Source: Thalassospira sp. HF15 (GTDB lineage Bacteria; Pseudomonadota; Alphaproteobacteria; Rhodospirillales; Thalassospiraceae). Taken from it: a stretch of 64,000 nt of DNA. The stretch spans positions 264,105 to 328,104 of the forward strand of contig NZ_JAAVKI010000006.1 of NCBI RefSeq assembly GCF_011806525.1, given 5' to 3'. Positions 34,598 through 46,096 of the stretch are shown piece by piece. The translations under genes were made by a program, and so were the position numbers. The notes under the pieces were generated by a model. That model did no database searches and had not been told where the DNA came from. It saw only the letters and a list, made by a program, of their open reading frames with translations. Within the stretch, counting starts at the first letter, position 1. Each line of letters begins with the position of its first letter.

Positions 34598-35338
34598 TTA
34601 GACAACACCGCCGTTTGCGCGAATGGTTTGTCCGCTGATCCAGCCGCCTTGCTCCGAGGCAAGGAAACTGACGACATTTGTGATGTCATCTGGTTGGCCC
34701 AGACGTTTGAACGGGTTCATGGCAGTGATGTTTTCAATCAGTTCATCGCTTTTACCCTTGAGGAAAAAGTCGGTGGCAACGGGGCCGGGGGCGACGGCAT
34801 TGACCGTAATTCCCCTTGGTCCGAGTTCCTTTGCCAGAACGTGGGTCAGGGCTTCGACGGCCGCCTTGGTTGCGGCATAGACCCCGTATGTCGGTTGATA
34901 AAGTCCGACCACGCTTGATGAAAAGCTGATGATGCGGCCACCGTCACGCAACTGATTGGCAGCTGACCGCATACCGCGAAAAACGCCGCCAAGATTAACC
35001 GCAACCTGCTTTTCGAAGGCATCATCATCTGTGTCGGCAATCGATGCACACGACATGATCCCTGCATTGTTGACCAGAACATCAACACCGCCGAATGCGG
35101 CCTTTGCGGCATCAAACAAATGCGCAATCCCGTCAGGCGCACCGATATCGGCGGCAATCGCGACGGCGCTGCCGCCAGATGCCTTGATATCGGAAACAAG
35201 CGTTTCGGCGGCGTCAGCGCTGCTGTTGTAATTCACGACAACAGCAAAACCGTCAGCGGCCAGTTTGCGGGCAAGGTTGGCACCAATGCCCCGTGATGCG
35301 CCGGTGATGATTGCTGTTTTCTGTGTCTTGTCAGACAT
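34598..35338 (-). CDS. SDR family oxidoreductase (3-oxoacyl-ACP reductase-like)
   Basis: NAD(P)-dependent classical short-chain dehydrogenase of 246 residues. The coenzyme motif TGASRGIG (residues about 13-20), NNAG, the catalytic Ser near SFSSSVVG and the Tyr-x-x-x-Lys in YAATK are intact. It resembles FabG-like reductases, but the substrate is unknown. A LysR regulator gene lies divergently 128 bp away, a common arrangement for a regulator and its target. Confidence 0.88.
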   Translation of the reverse strand: MSDKTQKTAIITGASRGIGANLARKLAADGFAVVVNYNSSADAAETLVSDIKASGGSAVAIAADIGAPDGIAHLFDAAKAAFGGVDVLVNNAGIMSCASIADTDDDAFEKQVAVNLGGVFRGMRSAANQLRDGGRIISFSSSVVGLYQPTYGVYAATKAAVEALTHVLAKELGPRGITVNAVAPGPVATDFFLKGKSDELIENITAMNPFKRLGQPDDITNVVSFLASEQGGWISGQTIRANGGVV

Positions 35339-35466
35339 GACAAACTCCTTTTGCTGTTTTTTGGTGCCGGCTCTGGGCTGTGATTGATGTTGGCAAAGGT
35401 AGTCGGAAGGTATATTCAGAACAATCGCCTGAATTTTGACATCACTATTCGTATGGAGCGAACAAA

Positions 35467-36369
35467 GTGGATCGTCTTGATCGCATGTCCCTGTTTGTCA
35501 GGATCGTTGAACGCGGCAGTTTTTCGGATGCGGCGGCGGATCTTGGAATGGCGCGCTCTACAGCAACAGAGGCCATCAAGGTTCTGGAACGTGACCTTGA
35601 TGTGCGCTTGCTTGAACGGACAACCCGCCATGTCACGCCGACGCTTGATGGTCGGGAATATTATCAACGCTGCTTGTCTATTCTGGGTGATGTCGAAGAC
35701 GCCGAGGGATTGTTTCGCAACCCGTCACCGGCGGGGCTGCTGCGCATTGATGCGCACGGTTATCTGACGCGAACGTTTATCTTGCCGCACCTGCCAGAAT
35801 TCCTTGAACGGTATCCTGACTTGAACATTCATTTCGGCCAGACGGACCGGTTTGTTGATCTGGTGCGCGAAGGCGTTGATTGCGTTATCCGGGCGGGCGA
35901 GCTTAATGACAGCAGCATGATCGCGCGACATTTGGGTGATCTTGACGAAGTCACCATTGCCAGTGCCGATTACATCGAAAAATTTGGCACGCCCATGACC
36001 CCCAATGATCTGGACGGGCATCAAATGGTTGCTTTTGTATCCTCAAGAACCGGGGAGGCCATGCCGCTGGAATTTCAGATCGACGGCAAAGTAAGCTATG
36101 TTAACTTGCCCAGTCGGGTGACGGCGAACAATTCGAACACGGTGGCGGCACTGGCCCGGTTGGGCTTCGGGATCATGCAGGCCCCGAGATACCATTTCGC
36201 TGACGAACTCGCGCGCGGCAACATGGTGGAGCTTCTGAGCGACTATCCGCCGTTGCCAATTCCACTTGCCGCTGTCTATCCGCAAAACCGCCAGGTTACC
36301 CGGCGTTTGCGCGTTTTCCTTGATTGGGTGGCCGAGATATTTGCATCCGCTGATTTGCAGGGGCGCTGA
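35467..36369 (+). CDS. LysR family transcriptional regulator
   Basis: A 300-residue LysR-type regulator with a winged helix-turn-helix at the N-terminus (FVRIVERGSFSDAAADLGMARSTATEAI context) and a periplasmic-binding-fold effector domain. The first residues (MDRLDRMSLFVRIVE) match the CrgA/AaeR-like subgroup. The start is GTG at 35467. It is divergent from the SDR gene, which it probably controls. A short gap separates its stop from the sugE gene on the opposite strand. Confidence 0.88.
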   Translation: MDRLDRMSLFVRIVERGSFSDAAADLGMARSTATEAIKVLERDLDVRLLERTTRHVTPTLDGREYYQRCLSILGDVEDAEGLFRNPSPAGLLRIDAHGYLTRTFILPHLPEFLERYPDLNIHFGQTDRFVDLVREGVDCVIRAGELNDSSMIARHLGDLDEVTIASADYIEKFGTPMTPNDLDGHQMVAFVSSRTGEAMPLEFQIDGKVSYVNLPSRVTANNSNTVAALARLGFGIMQAPRYHFADELARGNMVELLSDYPPLPIPLAAVYPQNRQVTRRLRVFLDWVAEIFASADLQGR

Positions 36370-36399
36370 CAAACGACGGCACCCTGAGATGTCAGACGC

Positions 36400-36720
36400 T
36401 TAGCTCGGACTAAACAATTTCAGCATCACGATCCCCGAAAGAATAAGCGCGATGGCGACCAACCGCCCCGGATTGGCTGGTTCGCCGACCATGATGATAC
36501 CAAAGATCACGGCACCTGCGGCACCAATGCCGGTCCAGATAGCGTATGCCGTGCCAATCGGGATGGATCGCATTGCGATTGACAGCAGCCAGAAACTGGC
36601 GGCGATTGCGGCAATGGTAAGCGCACTTGGGATGGGCTTGGTGAAGCCTTCGGTATATTTCAGGCCAATCGCCCAGCAAATTTCAAGAAATCCGGCAATA
36701 ACCAACGCTGTCCAGGCCAT
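36400..36720 (-). CDS. sugE: Guanidinium exporter of the SMR family
   Basis: Four-helix small multidrug resistance protein of 106 residues in the SugE/Gdx subgroup, which exports guanidinium in exchange for protons. The central acidic residue Glu13 is present, and the LEICWAIGLKYTEGF stretch matches the Gdx pattern. The strongest support comes from the 5' region: two hairpins with ACGR loops form a guanidine-II riboswitch just before the ribosome-binding site (AGGAGG), so expression is expected to rise with guanidine. A purely quaternary-ammonium role is less likely given that leader. Confidence 0.92.
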   Translation of the reverse strand: MAWTALVIAGFLEICWAIGLKYTEGFTKPIPSALTIAAIAASFWLLSIAMRSIPIGTAYAIWTGIGAAGAVIFGIIMVGEPANPGRLVAIALILSGIVMLKLFSPS

Positions 36721-36738
36721 GGGGGCCTCCTGTCTTGC

Positions 36739-36784
36739 GGGGCCGTCCCCAGTGATCGGATCAGGAATACCGGTCGTCCGGTAT
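36739..36784 (-). ncRNA. Guanidine-II (mini-ykkC) riboswitch
   Basis: On the minus strand two hairpins carry the diagnostic ACGR tetraloops: ATACCGG-ACGA-CCGGTAT (36784-36767) and GGGG-ACGG-CCCC (36750-36739). They are joined by a 16-base linker. The second hairpin is directly followed by GCAAGACAGGAGG and the sugE start codon. Two short stems with ACGR loops near the Shine-Dalgarno of a guanidinium exporter is exactly the published mini-ykkC arrangement. Ligand binding itself is inferred. Confidence 0.88.
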
Positions 36785-36982
36785 CACGGTGGAAAGTCGA
36801 AGTACCTGTAATCACTCTAAATCACGGGATGCATTGCGACAATGTAAAAATGACGCAGTGCAGCATGGGTGTTTGCATCCAAAAAGGGCACTTGGGCCAA
36901 GACGATAGATGCATGGCTCGATGCTCTGGACTATGATCAAGCCATATGATGACGCGCCGCACTTCAAAGGTTTGATGTTCAC

Positions 36983-37630
36983 GTGACGAACCCCGATCAA
37001 CACCACGCCCCAAAGGTTCCGACCGTCGGTCTTGTTCTGGCCGGGGGCGAGGCACGCCGCATGGGCGGGAACAAGGCCTTTCGCGAGGTCGGCGGTAAAA
37101 GCCTGATCGGCCGGGTGATTGAGGTCGCCCAGTCGCAGTGCGATCAGGTGATGATTTCATCCAATGCCGGGGCAGAAGCATTTGCCGATTACGGCTTGCC
37201 GGTGGTTGGGGATGAGCCCGAACCGGGGCAGGGGCCATTGGGCGGTATTTTGGGTGGTTTGAATGCACTGCCCGATGGCATCGACTGGCTGGTGACCTTC
37301 CCGGTCGATTGCCCGATTGTACCGCTTGATATGGTGGCGCGTTTGCTAGGTGCGGCCCAAGCAGACGATGCCAAAGCGGCCTTTGCCAGCCATCTCGACC
37401 GCGATCATTACCTTTCAAGCATCTGGCACCGTGATGCCGCGGCGGTAATTGCCGATTTGTTGGCAAACGATAACCGCCGCGTGCGCGGACCTTTGCAGGC
37501 GCTGGGGGCGCCTCGGGTGATTTTTGAAGAGCGCGTGGCCGGGGTGGAGCCGTTTACCAACGTCAATACACCCGATGATCTCAAGCTGGTCAATGCGGCC
37601 CTTGCGAGCACACTAACCGAACAGGGTTAG
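36983..37630 (+). CDS. mobA: Molybdenum cofactor guanylyltransferase
   Basis: Transfers GMP from GTP to molybdopterin to form the guanine-dinucleotide cofactor used by DMSO-reductase-family enzymes. The 215-residue protein shows the nucleotide-binding signature LVLAGGEARRMGGNK (residues about 16-30), GLPVVGDEPEPGQGPLGGILGGL and the metal-binding FPVDCPIVP. The size is normal. The start is a GTG at 36983 with AAGG upstream. It ends in a 4-bp convergent overlap with the gene at 37627. Confidence 0.9.
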   Translation: MTNPDQHHAPKVPTVGLVLAGGEARRMGGNKAFREVGGKSLIGRVIEVAQSQCDQVMISSNAGAEAFADYGLPVVGDEPEPGQGPLGGILGGLNALPDGIDWLVTFPVDCPIVPLDMVARLLGAAQADDAKAAFASHLDRDHYLSSIWHRDAAAVIADLLANDNRRVRGPLQALGAPRVIFEERVAGVEPFTNVNTPDDLKLVNAALASTLTEQG

Positions 37631-38502
37631 TCAACCGCGCAGCCGCGCCAGGGCTGCCATGGCTGATAGTTTTTGAAGAACTCGGCCAGGAAATGATCGA
37701 CGCGTTCGCGGTTGATGGCGCGGTCCTCGGGTGACAGGTCCTCGTCAAATTTGCCACAGTTCTCCTCGACCGCATCCCCGATGGATTTCCAGTCGATATC
37801 TTCGTTGTGGCCGGGCATGCCGGTCGCAATCGCGCACCATCCAACGGCCTCGGCCTTGTCATCTACCGCGCGGGCCTCTTCAGCAAGATAGGCGGCTGCG
37901 CGCATTTCACCGTGCTGGGCGGCGCGCCTAAGATAGGTCAGACGGTCCACATCGCTTTCGGAAAACCGGTTGGCAAGCAGGGTGGCCGCACGCGGATCAC
38001 CAATTTCCCAGGCTTGTTTCAGATGTGCTTTTGCTGTGGCCCCTTCGCCTCGATCGAGCGCGTCAAGCGCCAGCCACAGCATGGCCTGCGTGTTGTTTTT
38101 CTGAGCCGCACTGGTATAGAGATCGCGAATATCGGCCTTTTCACCGCCCAAGGCTTCCAGACGGCGTGCCATGACAACGCTGGCATCGGGATTGTTGTTT
38201 TCAGATGCCTGTTCCATCAGGGCCCAGCCAGTATTCTCATTGGCGGGGACGCCAACCCCATTGATGGTCTGACAGGACAGAAGATACTGCGCGGTGGCGT
38301 TGCCGTTTTCGGCCAGAGGCGCAAAAGTAGCGGCTGATTTTCCAAATTCGCCATCACGATACGCATTGATCCCGTCATCAAGTGCGGATGATGCCGATGC
38401 AGGGACCGCACCCAAGGCAATCATCGTGGCAAGCGTCAAAGCGCCAACGGTTGTGGCGTTGAAACAGGATGATTTTGCTGAACGGGCAATGAAGTTTTTC
38501 AT
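37627..38502 (-). CDS. Exported Sel1/TPR-like repeat protein
   Basis: A 291-residue secreted protein with a signal peptide (MKNFIARSAKSS... ending near ASASS) and helical repeats in which small-residue patterns such as ATAQYLLSCQTINGVGVPANEN recall Sel1-like repeats. It probably mediates protein interactions in the periplasm, but no partner is evident. The start at 38502 is preferred, as it gives a normal signal peptide; the frame extends to 38529. The 3' end overlaps mobA by 4 bp in convergent orientation. Confidence 0.6.
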   Translation of the reverse strand: MKNFIARSAKSSCFNATTVGALTLATMIALGAVPASASSALDDGINAYRDGEFGKSAATFAPLAENGNATAQYLLSCQTINGVGVPANENTGWALMEQASENNNPDASVVMARRLEALGGEKADIRDLYTSAAQKNNTQAMLWLALDALDRGEGATAKAHLKQAWEIGDPRAATLLANRFSESDVDRLTYLRRAAQHGEMRAAAYLAEEARAVDDKAEAVGWCAIATGMPGHNEDIDWKSIGDAVEENCGKFDEDLSPEDRAINRERVDHFLAEFFKNYQPWQPWRGCAVD

Positions 38503-38537
38503 GGTGTCTTGTCTAACATTTCTGTGCAAATCGGGCG

Positions 38538-38577
38538 AAAAAAAATGCCAGGACAGATCAGGCGATCCATCCTGGCA
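38538..38577 (-). terminator. Terminator after the chemotaxis receptor gene
   Basis: On the minus strand the stem TGCCAGGA/TCCTGGCA is followed by eight T residues. Confidence 0.85.
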
Positions 38578-38585
38578 AGTTGCCT

Positions 38586-40913
38586 TTATCGCAGGGAGGT
38601 AACTTCGGTTGTTTGATTGTGTGATTTCGTCTGGGGCTGCTCGGCGCGGATGGTTGTCAGGAAATCACGCACCCGGTTGCCCAGATCATCGGACTGATCA
38701 CGCAGGCGACCTGTCGCGTCGAGCAGGCCATCAACCGCATCAAGGTTGTCATCTGCTGCGGTGCTGACCTGTGCGATGGTGCCATTCATCTCGCTGGCAG
38801 CCGTTGCGGATTGTTCGACGTTGCTGGCGATTTCTGCGACGAATTCCTGTTGTTCGCTTACCGCATCGGACATCTCGCCAACGGTTTCATGAATGCCGGT
38901 GATGCTGTCGCGAATTTCGGCAATGGCCTTGACGGCGACGCCGGTGGTTGACTGGATTTCATTGATCCGTTCGGCAATGCGATCAGTCGCCGTTCCAGTC
39001 TGGTTGGCAAGGTTTTTGACTTCCTGTGCGACAACGGCAAATCCCTTGCCCGCTTCGCCAGCCCTTGCTGCTTCAATGGTGGCATTGAGTGCAAGCAGGT
39101 TGGTTTGGGCTGCGATATCTTGAATCAGGTTCAGGATTTCACCAATTTCCTGCGCACCGGTTTCAAGTTCGTGCATGGTGGCATTGGTACGCTGGGCTGC
39201 CTCCACCGCATTGGTTGCCGCACCGACGGACTTTTGTGCCCGGTTGCCGGTATCGCTTACCCGATCCGACAGGGAGCGTGCCGCATCTGAGACCGAGGCC
39301 ATATTGATCGAGATTTCCTCGGACGCGCCGGCAACACCCGTCGCATTGGTCGAGGCCACCTGTGCGCGGTCGCGGACCTGGTTGGATGTGGTCTGGATGT
39401 TTTCGGCCTCGTGCGCCACACCTTGTGCGACCTGCATGATCGAGGTCTCAAATGCGTCAGCCAGATCAAGCATCGCGCGGCGCCGTTCGCTTTCGGCATG
39501 TTCGCGTTCACGCGCGACCTTTTCTTCGGCTTGTTGCGCAGCAAGGCTGGTTTCGCGGAACTGACCAAGTATTTCTGCCATACGGCCAATTTCGTCGCGC
39601 CCGGTATCATTGACCTCGGTCGCAAGATCGCCGTTGGCAACTTTGCGCATCCCGTCAATGACGCGAAGCAGGCGTTTGATCAGGTTACCGCGCACATAAA
39701 ACAGCATGATCAGGAGCGATATCACCAGAACAGCAATCCCGATGATCGCAATGACCTGCTGATCCCATTCGACCTTTGAAAGTGCTTCGGTGGCGTTGGC
39801 GTCAACCTCGATGCGTTTGGTGTCGACCATCAAGGCGATGGCGTTTGACAGTGCTTCTGCGGTTGCCAATGTGGCATCAAGGGTTTGTTCGGTCTCATAC
39901 TGGTTGTCCCATTCTGCCTCGCGCAAATCAAAGACACTGTTGCTGCCTTTGCCAAAGGCCAGAAGGGCGGTGGCCAGTTCGCGGATACGCGTACCGTCAT
40001 CATTTTCAGGCAGTTCTTCAAGCGCATCGGTAATGCGCAGCTCTGCCCAGCTCCATTGATTGCGGACTTCATCCATGGCCTCGCCCTCAGGCACGGCGAT
40101 GGCGGCGGTCAGCATGCCAAAGGCAAGGTTCACATTCGCGCGGATTTCCGAAATCAGCTGTGAAAAACCGATGGTTTCTTCAAGCTTTGCTGCTGCATCG
40201 GTATTGCCATTGGCAACGCGTGAAATACCGCGATCCACATCAATATCAACGACCTCAACCAGCGGGCTCAGGAATTCCGACAGATCGGTATAGGCAAAGA
40301 CCATATCAAGGGTCAGATCACCGCGCTGCTTTTCAATCTCAAGACGGCGGGTGGTCAGTTCATAAAGGCGTTCACGCCCGGTGACGATGTTATCCAGATG
40401 CTCTGTCAGAATGGAAATCGCATCGACAAGTTCCGGCTCCGGCGCGGTCGTTTCCGCATCACCGCCAGTTGCTTCTGCGCCATCGGTGTTTTCCGCGCCA
40501 TCAGCAACTTCGGGCGCGTTTGACCCCGTACCTTCGCCAGCGTTCCGGCTGGCCAGGTCAATCATGATGGAATCCGGATTGGCTTCGGTGATTTCCTCAA
40601 GCCTGGCCCGGGCAGTGGCAATAAGTTGATCAAGGCGGGCATCGGTTGCTGCCAGTTCTTCGGTATCTCGCGACGCGGCAAGCACCGGGGCTTGTGCGGC
40701 AAGGCCAACACCGTTCGTCGCCAGTTCCATCTGACGGATGATCGAGGGCAGGCTGTTGGTTGTAATGTCGGCGACAAGGTCGCGATTACTGCCAAAAGAC
40801 ACCCATGACACGGCCGACGAAATGCCGGCCAGAACCAGAATCAAGGCAAAAGAAGCCATAAGCCGGCCTTGAATGCCAAGGCCCGCGCGACGTTTTTTGA
40901 AGGCGGTATTCAC
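38586..40913 (-). CDS. Methyl-accepting chemotaxis protein
   Basis: Transmembrane chemoreceptor of 775 residues. A membrane segment lies near residues 18-38, a large helical periplasmic sensor domain extends to about 385, and a second membrane segment precedes a HAMP domain ([21 protein letters not shown]). The cytoplasmic signalling hairpin contains the conserved tip [23 protein letters not shown]. The sensor holds an unusual acidic, alanine-rich stretch (about residues 125-165, for example [13 protein letters not shown]) that looks disordered. Ligand unknown. The gene stands alone. Confidence 0.9.
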   Translation of the reverse strand: MNTAFKKRRAGLGIQGRLMASFALILVLAGISSAVSWVSFGSNRDLVADITTNSLPSIIRQMELATNGVGLAAQAPVLAASRDTEELAATDARLDQLIATARARLEEITEANPDSIMIDLASRNAGEGTGSNAPEVADGAENTDGAEATGGDAETTAPEPELVDAISILTEHLDNIVTGRERLYELTTRRLEIEKQRGDLTLDMVFAYTDLSEFLSPLVEVVDIDVDRGISRVANGNTDAAAKLEETIGFSQLISEIRANVNLAFGMLTAAIAVPEGEAMDEVRNQWSWAELRITDALEELPENDDGTRIRELATALLAFGKGSNSVFDLREAEWDNQYETEQTLDATLATAEALSNAIALMVDTKRIEVDANATEALSKVEWDQQVIAIIGIAVLVISLLIMLFYVRGNLIKRLLRVIDGMRKVANGDLATEVNDTGRDEIGRMAEILGQFRETSLAAQQAEEKVAREREHAESERRRAMLDLADAFETSIMQVAQGVAHEAENIQTTSNQVRDRAQVASTNATGVAGASEEISINMASVSDAARSLSDRVSDTGNRAQKSVGAATNAVEAAQRTNATMHELETGAQEIGEILNLIQDIAAQTNLLALNATIEAARAGEAGKGFAVVAQEVKNLANQTGTATDRIAERINEIQSTTGVAVKAIAEIRDSITGIHETVGEMSDAVSEQQEFVAEIASNVEQSATAASEMNGTIAQVSTAADDNLDAVDGLLDATGRLRDQSDDLGNRVRDFLTTIRAEQPQTKSHNQTTEVTSLR

Positions 40914-41068
40914 TGTTTCCTCCCTGTCTGGCCCTTTGTTTTTTTACTTTGGGCAGACAATTCCCTTGTTTGGGAAATGTGCATCCGTTTTTCGGATTTC
41001 TTGGGTTTCTATGACTTAATGGAATACGCGTCGGCAGTATGAATTGTCTTGGAAAATCAGGTGGGACG

Positions 41069-41093
41069 GCCGGGGATGATAAACATCCCCGGC
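41069..41093 (-). terminator. Hairpin after glpV
   Basis: A 10-bp stem GCCGGGGATG/CATCCCCGGC lies 16 bp after the glpV stop codon on the minus strand. The T-run is poor, so it may stabilise the transcript end as much as terminate. Confidence 0.5.
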
Positions 41094-41108
41094 ACCCCCA
41101 GTGGGCCC

Positions 41109-42863
41109 TTACTTGACGCGGCCCTCACGCCATGCCGCGATCAGATCGTCATATTTGACGGTCTCACCTTGCGGCTTCTCGTTGGCGAGTTTCGCCTTCG
41201 GTGCGCCCGGCTGGTCGAACCAGTACTGGGCATCACGCTCTTCGTTCAGCTTCGGTGCACATTCGCCACCGATGCCGGCACGTTCCAGACGCTGCATGAC
41301 ACGGTCCATGGAGCTGGCAAGGTTGTCCATGGCTTCCTGCGGGGTCCGTTCGCCGGTAACAGCTTCGGCAACGTTCTGCCACCACAGCTGAGCCAGTTTC
41401 GGGTAATCCGGAACGTTGGTACCGGTCGGGGTCCATGCAACACGTGCCGGGGAACGATAGAATTCAACCAGACCACCAAGTTTCGGTGCGGCATCCAGCA
41501 TTTCCTGGGTGTCGAGGTCCGACTGACGGATCGGTGTCAGACCGGTGAGGGTCTTTTTCAGCGATACGGTTTTCGAGGTCACGAACTGGGCATAGAGCCA
41601 AGCTGCCTTACGACGCTCAAGCGGGGTCGACTTCATCAGGGTCCAGGAACCGGTATCCTGATAACCAAGCTTCATGCCTTCTTCCCAGTACGGGCCGTGC
41701 GGCGACGGCGCCATACGCCATTTCGGCGTGCCATCTGCGTTCACAACCGGAAGACCGTCTTTGGCCATGTCGGCGGTGAATGCAGTGTACCAGAAGATCT
41801 GCTGGGCAATCTGACCCTGTGCCGGTACCGGACCAGCTTCACCAAAGGTCATGCCAGCTGCTTCAGGCGGCGCATAGGCTTTGAGCCAATCGATGTATTT
41901 GGTCAGGGCATAAACAGCCGCCGGGCCGTTTGCCGCGCCACCGCGGGTTACGCTTGAACCAGCCGGTGCACAACCTTCAACACGGATACCCCATTCGTCG
42001 ACCGGAAGGCCGTTCGGGATGCCCTTGTCGCCGGCACCTGCCATCGACAGCCACGCATCGGTAAAGCGCCAGCCGAGCGACGGGTCTTTTTTACCGTAAT
42101 CCATGTGGCCATAGACCTGCTTGCCGTCGATTTCCTTCACGTCGTTGGTGAAGAATTCAGCAATGTCTTCGTAGGCAGACCAGTTGACCGGAACGCCAAG
42201 ATCATAGCCGTACTTGTCTTTGAACTGCGCCTGCAGGTCTTCGCGCTGGAACCAGTCATAACGGAACCAGTAAAGGTTCGCGAACTGCTGGTCAGGAAGC
42301 TGATAAAGCTTGCCATCCGGACCGGTGGTGAAGGACAGACCGATGAAGTCATCAAGGTCAAGAGTCGGGGAGGTGACGTCTGCGCCTTCACCTGACATGA
42401 AGTCAGACAGCGGCACAACGGCGTCGTAACGCGAATGCGTACCGATCAGATCCGAGTCATTGATGTAGGCGTCATAGATGTTGCGGTTCGACTGCATTTG
42501 GGTCTGCAGTTTTTCGATCACATCGCCTTCGCCGATCAGGTCATGGGTCAGGTTGATCCCGGTGATTTCCGAGAAGGCCTTTGCCAGAACCTTGGACTCA
42601 TACTCGTGCGTGGTGATGGTTTCCGATACCACGTTGATGTCCATGCCGCGGAACGGTTCGGCTGCTTTGATGAACCACTCAAGCTCGGCCATCTGGGCAT
42701 CTTTGTTCAGGCTCGACGGCTGAAACTCGCTGTCGATCCATTTCTTCGCTGCGTCAGTATATTGGTCAGCCATTGCCGGGTTTGCCAGCACAGCCAGACC
42801 AAGGGCGACTGCAACTGCGCTGCCTTTGACAACGCTTTTGGCGCCTTTGGCTTTAACGATCAT
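41109..42863 (-). CDS. glpV: Glycerol ABC transporter substrate-binding protein
   Basis: Extracellular binding protein of 584 residues for glycerol uptake, in the GlpSTPQUV-type system described in Rhizobium. Signal peptide residues (VAVALGLAVLANPAMADQ) precede a large family 1-like binding domain starting DAAKKWIDSEFQPS. The ATG at 42863 gives this peptide; the frame continues to 42941 without support. It lies 133 bp behind glpU in the same operon and is the last gene. The repeated large size (over 550 residues) is typical for this subgroup. Confidence 0.9.
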   Translation of the reverse strand: MIVKAKGAKSVVKGSAVAVALGLAVLANPAMADQYTDAAKKWIDSEFQPSSLNKDAQMAELEWFIKAAEPFRGMDINVVSETITTHEYESKVLAKAFSEITGINLTHDLIGEGDVIEKLQTQMQSNRNIYDAYINDSDLIGTHSRYDAVVPLSDFMSGEGADVTSPTLDLDDFIGLSFTTGPDGKLYQLPDQQFANLYWFRYDWFQREDLQAQFKDKYGYDLGVPVNWSAYEDIAEFFTNDVKEIDGKQVYGHMDYGKKDPSLGWRFTDAWLSMAGAGDKGIPNGLPVDEWGIRVEGCAPAGSSVTRGGAANGPAAVYALTKYIDWLKAYAPPEAAGMTFGEAGPVPAQGQIAQQIFWYTAFTADMAKDGLPVVNADGTPKWRMAPSPHGPYWEEGMKLGYQDTGSWTLMKSTPLERRKAAWLYAQFVTSKTVSLKKTLTGLTPIRQSDLDTQEMLDAAPKLGGLVEFYRSPARVAWTPTGTNVPDYPKLAQLWWQNVAEAVTGERTPQEAMDNLASSMDRVMQRLERAGIGGECAPKLNEERDAQYWFDQPGAPKAKLANEKPQGETVKYDDLIAAWREGRVK

Positions 42864-42996
42864 ATCGTTTTCTCCCTGGTCGTCTTCCTTTATCCCATCC
42901 GGAAAACCGGTCATCAGCGGTGGGGGAAGACGGCAACCCACCGTGATGAATACGAAGGAAACGATACCGCTGTAGGATGCGGTACCGTTTCGGTTC

Positions 42997-43269
42997 TTAC
43001 CCCCAGCGCATCACAATGATGAGCCAGGCAAGGGCGATGATGGAGCCAATCCAAAGGGCGGCATCGGTAAATGCCATCCAGCCCAGATGGATATAGGCCG
43101 CACCAAGCAAGCTGATGAACAGACGGTCACCGCGTGTCGTGGTCAGCGGCAAGAAGCCGCGCCGCGGAACGGTTGGTGAAACCGCCTGCCAAATTCCCAT
43201 CCCGATCAACATCAGGATGATGCAGCTAAAGAACGCTGCGGTAATCGGGGTCCAGGCCATCCATGCCAT
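42997..43269 (-). CDS. glpU: Small membrane protein of the glycerol importer (DUF2160)
   Basis: A 90-residue membrane protein with three hydrophobic segments that belongs to the DUF2160 family, found in glycerol ABC transporter operons as GlpU. Its exact job is unknown; it may help assemble or stabilise the permease complex. It lies 24 bp behind glpQ. Confidence 0.85.
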   Translation of the reverse strand: MAWMAWTPITAAFFSCIILMLIGMGIWQAVSPTVPRRGFLPLTTTRGDRLFISLLGAAYIHLGWMAFTDAALWIGSIIALAWLIIVMRWG

Positions 43270-43293
43270 TTTGATATTCCTCCTGTTTTCCGA

Positions 43294-44097
<804 letters not shown>

Positions 44098-44098
44098 T

Positions 44099-44971
<873 letters not shown>

Positions 44972-44985
44972 TTTCCCATCCCCCC

Positions 44986-46080
44986 TTACGCGACCAGCTG
45001 ACTGTCGGCGTAAAGCTTGGTCCATTCCGGTGCGAAACGCAGAACCCCGGACTGGCCGATGACCTGTTCGTCTTCGCCAAGCTTGACCTTGATTTCAGAT
45101 GACCCGAAGCGGGTGGTTGCAATCTTGAACTGACCAAGGTCTTCAACCTTGGTGATGTTGACCTCGACACCGTCACTGCCCTTGGCAGCATCGCCGGTTT
45201 CAAGGGTCAGGAACTCGGGACGAATGCCCAGTTCGATCTTGCCGCTTTGTTTGGAAATGGCGTCCAGGTGACGGTCTGAAAGACCGATGCGCTGTCCGTC
45301 AACCCAAGCAGCCCCATCATTGATCTTGCAATCCATGATGTTCATGCCCGGGCTTCCGATGAAATACCCGACGAATGTGTGGGCCGGATTTTCAAACAGT
45401 TCCTGCGGGGTCCCCAACTGCACGACCTTGCCGCCATACATGACGACAACCTTGTCGGCAAAGGTCAGGGCCTCGACCTGATCATGGGTAACGTAAACCA
45501 TGGTCGGGCGCAGCTTGTTGTGAATTTCCTTCAATTTGCGACGCAGAACCCATTTCAGATGCGGGTCAATCACGGTCAGCGGTTCGTCAAACAGAATGGC
45601 CGAAACATCGTCGCGCACCAGACCACGCCCAAGCGAGATCGTCTGTTTTTCATCCGCACCAAGGCCGCGCGCCTTTTGTTTGAGCTTGCCGGTCAGATCA
45701 AGCATTCCGGCAATTTCACGAACACGGGCATCAACACGCTTTTCATCGATACCGCGATTGCGCAGCGGGAAGGCCAGGTTGTCATAGACCGTCATGGTGT
45801 CATAGATCACCGGGAACTGGAAAACCTGCGCGATGTTGCGTTCTTCGGGGGCCAGTTGGGTGACATCCTTGCCATCAAACAGGACCTGACCGTGTGACGG
45901 GGTCAACAGGCCGGAAATGATGTTGAGCAATGTGGTCTTGCCACAACCCGACGGGCCGAGAAGGGCATACGCCCCGCCATCTTCCCAAACATGTTCCATC
46001 CGACGCAGCGCATAATCCTCGTCCGTTTTCGGGTCGGGGAAGTAGGAATGCGCAAGGCTTTTAAGATCAATACGTGCCAT
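44986..46080 (-). CDS. glpT: Glycerol ABC transporter ATP-binding protein
   Basis: One of two ATPase subunits of the importer (364 residues; not the E. coli glycerol-3-phosphate antiporter of the same name). Walker A is LLGPSGCGKTTLL and Walker B SAILFDEPLTVID. The signature region is degenerate: GLGADEKQTISLGRGLV replaces a canonical LSGGQ, a known peculiarity of this ATPase pair. A TOBE-like C-terminal domain follows. The ATG at 46080 is preceded by GGGAAGAG. It lies 16 bp behind glpS. Confidence 0.88.
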   Translation of the reverse strand: MARIDLKSLAHSYFPDPKTDEDYALRRMEHVWEDGGAYALLGPSGCGKTTLLNIISGLLTPSHGQVLFDGKDVTQLAPEERNIAQVFQFPVIYDTMTVYDNLAFPLRNRGIDEKRVDARVREIAGMLDLTGKLKQKARGLGADEKQTISLGRGLVRDDVSAILFDEPLTVIDPHLKWVLRRKLKEIHNKLRPTMVYVTHDQVEALTFADKVVVMYGGKVVQLGTPQELFENPAHTFVGYFIGSPGMNIMDCKINDGAAWVDGQRIGLSDRHLDAISKQSGKIELGIRPEFLTLETGDAAKGSDGVEVNITKVEDLGQFKIATTRFGSSEIKVKLGEDEQVIGQSGVLRFAPEWTKLYADSQLVA

Positions 46081-46096
46081 TTTACTTACTCTTCCC

